Source: JAHEAO01 sp041633555
GTDB lineage: Bacteria > Pseudomonadota > Alphaproteobacteria > Rhodobacterales > Rhodobacteraceae
Assembly: GCA_041633555.1 (NCBI GenBank)
Contig: JBFKFZ010000034.1
Location: 1-34,894 of the forward strand
Length of the DNA: 34,894 nt
Direction: 5' to 3'
Shown one piece after another: positions 16,442 through 22,571 of this stretch. Within the stretch, counting starts at the first letter, position 1; each line of letters starts with the position of its first letter. The notes below the pieces were generated by a model that saw only the letters and a list, made by a program, of their open reading frames with translations, was not told the DNA's origin and searched no databases. The translations under genes were made by a program, and so were the position numbers.

Positions 16442-17352
16442 GCCGACGTTCCTCCCGCCGCTTCGTCCTGCGCCGCAGTCCAGATGCACCAGCAAAGTGC
16501 GACGACATAGCTGGCAGCCGGGCAGGCGGACCATCCTGCGGACATGAACTCGTAGCCCAGCACGGGCTCGGAGGCTTGCGCCTTGCGCGCATGCAGCAGG
16601 ATCAGGGCGTCGCGGGTCAGAATGCTGCCGGAGGTCGGCAGGCTCAGGGTCGCTTTGACATGCCGGAACAGGGTTTCCGGCGCGGTTCTGACGAGCAGCC
16701 AGAACCTCTCGGGCGATTGCGGGTTCTTCGTCGCGCCCCGCCTTATCTCGTCATTGAGCGCGCGCATCTTCTTGAGGGTCTCGGCGATATTGGCTGTGGT
16801 GATCGCGATCGCGTGCAAACCGTTCGGATTTTTCCCCACGGCCGAAAGGATCTGCCTGCGGGCGGTCGCGTCCCGGCCCAGCATGCGATGCATGAGACCG
16901 CGCGATGAGAGCGGACGCACCGAGGTAGCAACGATCTGGGCATTGTCCCAAAGTTGCTTGCCGTCCTCCGCCTTTTGGTCAAAGAGACGCGCCAGGACCA
17001 GGCAGATGCCGGCCATGGCGTCGTCCAGCTTCCCGTAACCTCCGGCGACGAATCCGATCGCAGGGGCGAGCAGGGCGCGATCGAAATTCTTCTCATTCGA
17101 CAGCTTATCGAGCGACCGGCGCAACCTTTCCTGTTCCATGCTCCTGGGCATGTCATTGCGCCCCCGGAACCCTGGCAGCGGATTGCCGTCGGTCTGGAAT
17201 GCCGACAGCATCCGGCGGAGCACGAAGCGGTTGAAGAGGGGACCTCGGACCTCAAGCGCGCGATCCGTCGATGGATGGACCGCCAGCTCCGCAACATCGT
17301 CGGCCTTCGTGACGGATTCGATATCCAGGAGCCAGGGGATTCTCAGACGCAT
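16438..17352 (-). CDS. unrecognised protein between the haem dioxygenase and the flavoprotein
   Basis: I do not recognise this 304-residue product. It begins RIPWLLDIESV, has a helical, basic middle (about 60-230) and a C-terminal part with GYEFMSAGWSACPA and a hydrophobic, Trp/Cys-containing segment. No signal peptide is seen. The loop F...GWSACPA recalls a P450 haem-Cys loop only vaguely, and spacing does not match. The stop overlaps the next ATG (ATGA). The start is problematic: the ATG at 17352 lacks a good ribosome site and lies 70 bases after the dioxygenase stop, while an ATG at 17420 has GAAGGA and operon-like spacing but is in another frame and stops after 25 codons. A one-base loss near 17350 would join the two, so the gene may be frameshifted. 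Confidence 0.6.
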   Translation of the reverse strand: MRLRIPWLLDIESVTKADDVAELAVHPSTDRALEVRGPLFNRFVLRRMLSAFQTDGNPLPGFRGRNDMPRSMEQERLRRSLDKLSNEKNFDRALLAPAIGFVAGGYGKLDDAMAGICLVLARLFDQKAEDGKQLWDNAQIVATSVRPLSSRGLMHRMLGRDATARRQILSAVGKNPNGLHAIAITTANIAETLKKMRALNDEIRRGATKNPQSPERFWLLVRTAPETLFRHVKATLSLPTSGSILTRDALILLHARKAQASEPVLGYEFMSAGWSACPAASYVVALCWCIWTAAQDEAAGGTSA

Positions 17353-17420
17353 GCCGTATCCGGGCTTTCCGCCAGTACAAAGAACCGATCTGGGGCAGAG
17401 GAGAGGCGGACGGCGCGCAT
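17343..17420 (-). other. short leader ORF, possible true 5' end of the frameshifted downstream gene
   Basis: Reads MRAVRLSSAPDRFFVLAESP and five more residues, then TGA. The ATG is two bases after the dioxygenase TGA and has GAAGGA seven bases ahead, better than the start of the 304-residue frame it overlaps. The peptide looks like a normal protein N-terminus. Either it is the real start, separated by a single-base deletion or sequence error, or a coupling leader peptide. Confidence 0.4.
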
Positions 17421-17422
17421 CG

Positions 17423-19228
17423 TCAATCCTTCGGCCACGGGAAGAACGCGTTTTTCACCCTTTGCACCTTGTCTGCCAATGCGGGCATGTGACGGGCGAT
17501 CACGTCGGACATCAGCGTGTCACGGATCCACTGCATGCCGGCCGGTGTATAGATCTCGTCGTTGAAGTCTGACGTGAAGAACCGGTCGCTCTTCAGCCGG
17601 CGAGAAGCCATCAGGATGAACACCCTGAAGGCAGTGTCGGAAAAGGCGAAACCGGCGGGCAGCGGTTCGACCAGCGTGCCGACCAGCAGATCGACCTTCT
17701 CGACGCTGCCATAGACCGCCTCAAGCTCTGCCGCTGCCTTCTCGTCGTCGCCGGTCATCTCGCGGAAGGTCGAGGGGACCGACATTCTCATCTGGCGCCG
17801 GAACTCGCAATAGCGCGGGACGCCCCGCTCGCGGTCGCGCAGGATGTCGATGGTCCCAAGGTCAATCAGGTGCCCGTGTACGCCCTGCTTGCGGAACTTG
17901 CGCAGCGAATTCGGGAAATTGTGCAGCCGCAAGGCGCCGGGATGGCCAATGGCGAGCGAATAGGTCAGGTCCTCAATCGCGTAATCCGCGTAGAGGTCGC
18001 CGGCATTCCGGCCCGCCAGTTCGCCAAGCTCTCTGGTCCCAATAAGGCCATTGTCCGCCGCGCGCCGCAATTCCACCTTGTCGGGGAGCAGCGGGTGCAT
18101 CCGGTAGACGGCCGTGAATTCCTCGGTCATCGCATAGGGGGCCGAGTGATGGTCGGCTTCGGTGCCCGGTATGCCGTTCAGAACCTCGCTGCCGCCACCC
18201 CGGCCATAGGCCCGCTCTGCCACTTCGCCGAGCGCGCCCCACCAGTTGCCCCGCATGGCATAGCGCATGGTCGGGTTGTTGAGCAGCGCGGGTGTCCATT
18301 CGACGGTATGTATCTTGGCGATGATGGCGGCGTTGATCAGCTTGGCTTTCTGAAAGAGCCATTCGCCATCGGCCTTCGGATAGTCGACCCGCAGCCGGTC
18401 GATGATCGTGTTGTGTTCCATCACGAAAAGATGCTGAAGGATTGAAAGCCCGGTCCACCAACTGTGGCTGACCCCGGCCATTTCGATTCCATGGTCGTCG
18501 CGGGGCAGCCGGCCCTTTGCATCAAGGAACATCTTGCCATGAGGCAGAAGCTCGCCCTTTGCGTTGGATCTGAGCCGCCCGGTTATGTGGTCGTGACTGC
18601 CGTAGATCTGGCTGCCGTCCCACCAATGCGTCTCGGTGTTGCTGAAGGTTCGGGGCCGCCCCGCATCGCCCGGTTCGGGCGGGTCCGCCAATGTCGGACG
18701 GACCGAGATATACCCCGCCTTGTGATGCGGTCCCTTCCAGTCATCGCCAGAAGGAAGCGGGACATGGATCTTGTTGGCCTCGGTCGTATCATTCGAGTGA
18801 TTGAACCAGTCATGCACCATGAACTGAAGCCAGGCCGGCGCCAGCACGTTCAGCGTACTCGCGGGAATGAAGGTCTTGCGCGCCAGAAGCTCGTTCGAGA
18901 TCAGACGCGGATTGGGATCCATGAGGTCGACAGGCCCGCCGTCGTTCACTTCGGAAAAGGGAATGTTGCGGCCAAAGCGGCGCCCCGCCTGTCCCATCGT
19001 CGGTGAGGCCAGATCGTTGTAGCTGCCGTCGGCTGTCCGGTAATGGCGGATATCGAAGTCGCCGGCATCCGGTTTGCCGGGCGGGGCCGTCTCGGTGTTG
19101 AACAGGTTCCAGTTCCGCAGGTCATGGCGCAGCAGCAAAAGGTTCACGACCGAGATCGGAAACGGCAGCCTGTGCCAGACAATCCAGCGATTGATGAACC
19201 TGAAAACGGCGGCGAAAAGTCTGGCCAT
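17423..19228 (-). CDS. haem peroxidase-family fatty-acid dioxygenase (alpha-dioxygenase/cyclooxygenase-like)
   Basis: Protein of 601 residues in the animal-type haem peroxidase superfamily, closest by motif to plant alpha-dioxygenases and prostaglandin synthases. QFMVHDWFNHSND holds the distal His139. ETHWWDGSQIYGS (about 199-211) is the WDGS-Y element of this group. EEFTAVYRMHPLLPD gives Tyr375 and proximal His378 in the YxxH spacing that defines radical-forming cyclooxygenase and alpha-DOX active sites. Family members add O2 to fatty acids; alpha-DOX makes 2-hydroperoxy acids that lose CO2 to give aldehydes. The N-terminal 30 residues are basic/hydrophobic and may bind membrane. I prefer ATG 19228 over the in-frame TTG at 19243; neither has a strong ribosome site. 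First gene of a five-gene operon. Exact regiochemistry cannot be read. Confidence 0.9.
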   Translation of the reverse strand: MARLFAAVFRFINRWIVWHRLPFPISVVNLLLLRHDLRNWNLFNTETAPPGKPDAGDFDIRHYRTADGSYNDLASPTMGQAGRRFGRNIPFSEVNDGGPVDLMDPNPRLISNELLARKTFIPASTLNVLAPAWLQFMVHDWFNHSNDTTEANKIHVPLPSGDDWKGPHHKAGYISVRPTLADPPEPGDAGRPRTFSNTETHWWDGSQIYGSHDHITGRLRSNAKGELLPHGKMFLDAKGRLPRDDHGIEMAGVSHSWWTGLSILQHLFVMEHNTIIDRLRVDYPKADGEWLFQKAKLINAAIIAKIHTVEWTPALLNNPTMRYAMRGNWWGALGEVAERAYGRGGGSEVLNGIPGTEADHHSAPYAMTEEFTAVYRMHPLLPDKVELRRAADNGLIGTRELGELAGRNAGDLYADYAIEDLTYSLAIGHPGALRLHNFPNSLRKFRKQGVHGHLIDLGTIDILRDRERGVPRYCEFRRQMRMSVPSTFREMTGDDEKAAAELEAVYGSVEKVDLLVGTLVEPLPAGFAFSDTAFRVFILMASRRLKSDRFFTSDFNDEIYTPAGMQWIRDTLMSDVIARHMPALADKVQRVKNAFFPWPKD

Positions 19229-19616
19229 GGCCAACAAACCCAATCTTTAGAAACAAATTCGATCAACAACCCAGAAATCACGCTCAATACCGCCCAGAAC
19301 GTCAGACGAAATCCGACTGAACAACCGCCAGAGGCATTGTGCACGACGTAAACAATTAGAGCGTTTCCGCTGCTTTTTTGCAAGAAAAACCTGAGGCTGG
19401 GGGGATCTCGGGGCGGCTCGGCACGGCAGGTTCTACGAGGGATCAGTGATCTGTTTGGCAGTCGGAGTCCTGCCTTGTTAGTGGTCCAGAATTCCCGCTT
19501 AACGCGGTCAGGTTTCTGCGATCGGAGACGCATTCTGCCGTGCAGGTTCCGCGTCTGGCCGGCATGTTCGCGCTGATTGAAAATCCGCTGACGACCTCAC
19601 CCGAGGGTCATCAGGT
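19229..19616. other. 388-base gap upstream of the dioxygenase operon
   Basis: No convincing gene was seen. The segment is less GC-rich than its surroundings and separates two minus-strand units, so it should hold the dioxygenase promoter and the 3' end of the TIR/ATPase operon. I could not pick a persuasive -35/-10 pair or a T-tailed hairpin. A run of six T (about 19373-19378) occurs without an adjoining strong stem. Confidence 0.5.
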
Positions 19617-21689
19617 TCAGGCCGTTCCGGCCGCCCGGCTGAGGTCGACAATCATGACGGTGCCATCCGTGGACGTCACCAGCAATGAACGGCCTGTCGG
19701 CGAAAATACCGCCGAGGAAATCGCACCGATGATGTCGGTCTGCTCAGGCGTCAGGCTCCAGTCCAGGTTGCCCGTGGTGGGCGACCAGAGCAGCACCACG
19801 CCGTCCGCGCCACCAGTTGCAAGGCGGGTGCCGTCCGGCGAGAATGCAACGCTGGAGACGGCAGTCTTGTGGCCAACCAGTTCCAACAGTCCGTCACCGC
19901 TCGCCGAATCCCAGATCCGCGCCGTCCGGTCATCCGACCCGCTCGCCAGGCGGCTGCCATCGAGCGTAAAGGCGACACTTGTGACCCAATCATCATGTCC
20001 GGTCAATGTCAGCAGCACGGCACCGCTAGACACATCCCAGATTCGCGAAGTGTCGTCGTTGGATCCAGTCGCCAGACGCTTTCCGTCGGCCGAGAAGGCA
20101 ACGCTGAGAACCGACCCTGAATGCCCTTCAAGCCGCAGAAGTTCGGCGCCGCTCGATGCATCCCAGATCCGGGCGAGATCGTCATCGGATCCCGTTGCCA
20201 GCAGTAATCCGTTGGGCGAGAAGGCGATGCTGTTGACCTTGCCCTTGTGCCCATCGAGTCTCAGCAGTTCGGAACCGTCGTCAGCCTCCCAGATCCGGGC
20301 AGTGTCAGCGTCAGAGCCCGTTGCCAGGCGCTTGCCATCCGGTGAGAATGCAATGGAGGTGGCCCAGTCGCCCTTTCCCTTGATCGCCATCAGTTCATCG
20401 CCATTGGCGGCATCCCATAGCCGCACAGTGCCGTCACCTGAACTGGTCCCGATGAAGCTGCCATCCGGTGCAAAGCGGCCCGAGGATATCGGGCTGTCGG
20501 CGACCTTGCTCCAGCGGATCGATCCGGTTAGCTCGCCGGGACCGTCCGCTACGGGCCGGACGCCGATGCCGCTCCAGAGCAAGCCACCCGCAATCCCTAG
20601 GCCCACGACACCCATCGCCGTCCAGGAAATCACGGATCTTCGCGTCAGCGCGGCGTTGCTTGATTTCAACGCCTCATATTCGACCCTCGTCCGGGTCAGT
20701 TCGATTTGGGTGCTTTTCAGTTCCTGCGAGCTCTCGCCGCCGAACACCGCATACCAGTCAAGCTGCTCGGCCAACAGTTGCGACAGCGACAGGTACGAGG
20801 CGCCGATGGTCTTCGGATCCCGCAGCTCTCTGGGGCTTTCAACCACGGGCAGGCGCTCGCCGAAGCTCCAGATCGGAATGTAGGGGATATAGAGCTTGTT
20901 GAAGTAGTGCTCGGCATCGACCTCGCGGGGCAGCCATTCGGACAGCAAGGGCTTGAAACCGGTGGCGAAGCGTTTGCGCCACCGGGTTGCTTCTTCATAC
21001 TCACTGCCGCTCTCATCGCGGCAGGCCACCGGAACAACGAGCAGCTTGGCCCGGTCGACGGGCAGCTTCGCCCGCGCTTCCCGGGCGCGATCAATGACCC
21101 TTATACACCCTTCGATATTCTGCCGGTTGCTGACAAAGAGCATGACCAGATGGTCGGGCATCAGCACCGTGCAGATGTCACCGATATCGGTGATCCCAGT
21201 GCGGCTGTCGATCAGGATAAGGTCATATTCCGCCTTCATCTGGTCCCGCAACTCTTCCAGGTAGTTGCCGATCTGGAACTCGTCGTAGAGAACGCCCCAA
21301 TCTATCGCCTGAACCCTGCTGCGGTAGCTGCCGGTGCGCTGGCCCGCCGAAATGATGTCGAGTTCCGCGCCATCCAGCGACGCCTTGAGGATGCAGTTCC
21401 GCCAGTCGAGTGTCTTGGACGATGCGCGCGCTTCGAGAAGATCCACGATTCCAGGTGTACTCTCGACGCTGTTTTTCAGCTTCACCCTGGATTTCTTGTG
21501 AAAGAAGGCCTCGAGCCCGGGGGCCTCGAGGTCCCAGTCGATCAGTAGAACCTTCCTGCCGCCAAGCGCCAGCAATGTCCCGACATTGGCTAAAGCCATG
21601 GAGCGCCCGACGCCGCCCTTGTAGGAGTAGAAGGTATAGATGAGACCGCCGTGATCTTCGACATTCTCGGTGGGTTCGGGTTCAGACAT
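19617..21689 (-). CDS. KGGVGR-type ParA/MinD-like ATPase with membrane anchor and WD40 propeller
   Basis: A 690-residue protein in four parts. Residues 15-310: SIMIBI ATPase with the deviant P-loop KGGVGRS (24-30), in which Arg replaces the usual Walker lysine, then LLIDWDLEAPG (48-58) and LILIDSRTG (157-165). Residues 319-349: probable coiled coil. Residues 354-375: one membrane helix preceded by TRRS, so the ATPase should be cytoplasmic and the rest periplasmic. Residues 398-690: seven WD40 blades of about 42 residues. KGGVGR-variant ATPases often sit with TIR-type genes in bacteria, but their role is not settled. The ATG at 21689 overlaps the TIR gene stop by eight bases (ATGTCTGA), implying coupled translation. 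It may be the sensor or scaffold that gates the TIR protein (inference). Confidence 0.88.
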   Translation of the reverse strand: MSEPEPTENVEDHGGLIYTFYSYKGGVGRSMALANVGTLLALGGRKVLLIDWDLEAPGLEAFFHKKSRVKLKNSVESTPGIVDLLEARASSKTLDWRNCILKASLDGAELDIISAGQRTGSYRSRVQAIDWGVLYDEFQIGNYLEELRDQMKAEYDLILIDSRTGITDIGDICTVLMPDHLVMLFVSNRQNIEGCIRVIDRAREARAKLPVDRAKLLVVPVACRDESGSEYEEATRWRKRFATGFKPLLSEWLPREVDAEHYFNKLYIPYIPIWSFGERLPVVESPRELRDPKTIGASYLSLSQLLAEQLDWYAVFGGESSQELKSTQIELTRTRVEYEALKSSNAALTRRSVISWTAMGVVGLGIAGGLLWSGIGVRPVADGPGELTGSIRWSKVADSPISSGRFAPDGSFIGTSSGDGTVRLWDAANGDELMAIKGKGDWATSIAFSPDGKRLATGSDADTARIWEADDGSELLRLDGHKGKVNSIAFSPNGLLLATGSDDDLARIWDASSGAELLRLEGHSGSVLSVAFSADGKRLATGSNDDTSRIWDVSSGAVLLTLTGHDDWVTSVAFTLDGSRLASGSDDRTARIWDSASGDGLLELVGHKTAVSSVAFSPDGTRLATGGADGVVLLWSPTTGNLDWSLTPEQTDIIGAISSAVFSPTGRSLLVTSTDGTVMIVDLSRAAGTA
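19620..20498 (-). repeat. seven tandem WD40-coding units (about 126 bp each)
   Basis: Each unit encodes S-(V/I)-AFSPDG-x-RLATGS-DD-x-x-ARIWD followed by a G-x-LL-x-L-x-GH turn. Blades two to five are much more alike than is usual in old propellers, suggesting recent duplication or gene conversion. The first and last blades are diverged. The repeats are coding and explain the periodic DNA similarity here. Confidence 0.85.
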
Positions 21690-22263
21690 TCGAGATCTGG
21701 CCAATATGCGGCTCGGCAAGGATCAGGCTTGGCTCGGGTTCCTCGATCACCGGGAAATTTTCGTCCGGATCAGGGGCGTTCTTAATGATTTCGGCGATTT
21801 CCATCGCGAAGTCCTTCAGCTCCTCCTGCTCGAACAGCAGCGCAAGCTCGGAGTCCCAGAATTTCGGCGAGGTCGAGGTGAAGCGGCTGAAGTCGCGGCG
21901 CTGCACCGCCTTCGCGCTTGGCGGAAAATGCTCGCCATCGTGGAAACGCGCCGGTACGACCAGTTCGCGATTGCACTGCTCGCCGCGCGCTTCGAAGGTC
22001 TGCCATTCCGCGACGCACCATTTCGAACGGAAGTAGAGCGGCGACCAGAGACAGACCATACACCGCGATTCCGAAAGGGCAGAGGCAATCTTTTGCCGCC
22101 AGCGCATTCCGGAACGGATATCCTCGGTGTCGTAGAAGATGGTGACATTCCGTTGCAGTTCCTGCTCCAGCCATATCTCCAGCTTCTCCTTCACGCCCAG
22201 ATACCAGATCTCGGTGCTTTTCTGGCGCTTGTAGCTGAAGAACACATCGTATTTGTACGGCAT
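21682..22263 (-). CDS. TIR-domain protein (putative NAD-cleaving effector)
   Basis: This 193-residue protein is almost entirely a TIR domain. The first strand is YDVFFSY (5-11). FYDTEDIRSGMRW (43-55) is the BB-loop region, and CMVCLWSP (68-75) is the central strand. SKWCVAEW (80-87) places Glu86 at the position of the catalytic glutamate of NADase TIR domains. The C-terminal 80 residues are mixed alpha/beta and acidic, without a membrane segment. Bacterial TIR proteins cleave NAD+ or make cyclic ADP-ribose signals, often in antiphage systems; others bind partners only. The start has a strong GGAGGT very close to the ATG. It is the first gene of a two-gene operon with the KGGVGR ATPase, which probably controls it. 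Presence of the glutamate supports, but does not prove, activity. Confidence 0.9.
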   Translation of the reverse strand: MPYKYDVFFSYKRQKSTEIWYLGVKEKLEIWLEQELQRNVTIFYDTEDIRSGMRWRQKIASALSESRCMVCLWSPLYFRSKWCVAEWQTFEARGEQCNRELVVPARFHDGEHFPPSAKAVQRRDFSRFTSTSPKFWDSELALLFEQEELKDFAMEIAEIIKNAPDPDENFPVIEEPEPSLILAEPHIGQISNV

Positions 22264-22312
22264 GATACCTCCGAGGATAACGGGTTTCCGCCAGCCGATC
22301 AGTTCCAGATCA

Positions 22313-22325
22313 AGAAGCTGCTTCT
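22313..22325. promoter_or_regulatory. small palindrome in the TIR / protease divergent gap
   Basis: AGAAGC-T-GCTTCT is a perfect inverted repeat 50 bases upstream of the TIR start, at the edge of an AT-rich stretch (22325-22395) in the 308-base gap between the two divergent genes. It could be an operator shared by both; no regulator gene is adjacent. The rest of the gap holds no evident gene. Confidence 0.3.
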
Positions 22326-22571
22326 CTCTTTAATAAGCTGAAGTTGCAAATCAGCCCTATCATGCCATCATAAAGCGATTAGTGCAAAATTGCGCTTCGC
22401 AGCTGTGGCCGATCTGACTTCTGTTTCGCGGCTTTTCGAGTTTCGATTGGTGCGGAACTGGAAATGGCCGTGTGGGGCGCGCAGGATTGCGCGGCCGGGC
22501 CAGCAAGCTTTGAATGCATCGCGGTCGCAGTAGCAATTAGTCAGAGGGCATTCTCAGATCGGGAGGTAATG

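Noticed and set aside
16438..17352. Cytochrome P450 assignment for the unknown protein
   Set aside because: The Cys near the C-terminus lacks the FxxGxxxCxG spacing and no ExxR helix was found in a sensible position.
19620..20498. Regular 126-bp repeats considered as a CRISPR-like or non-coding tandem array
   Set aside because: The repeats are in frame, encode WD40 blades and have no constant repeat with unique spacers.
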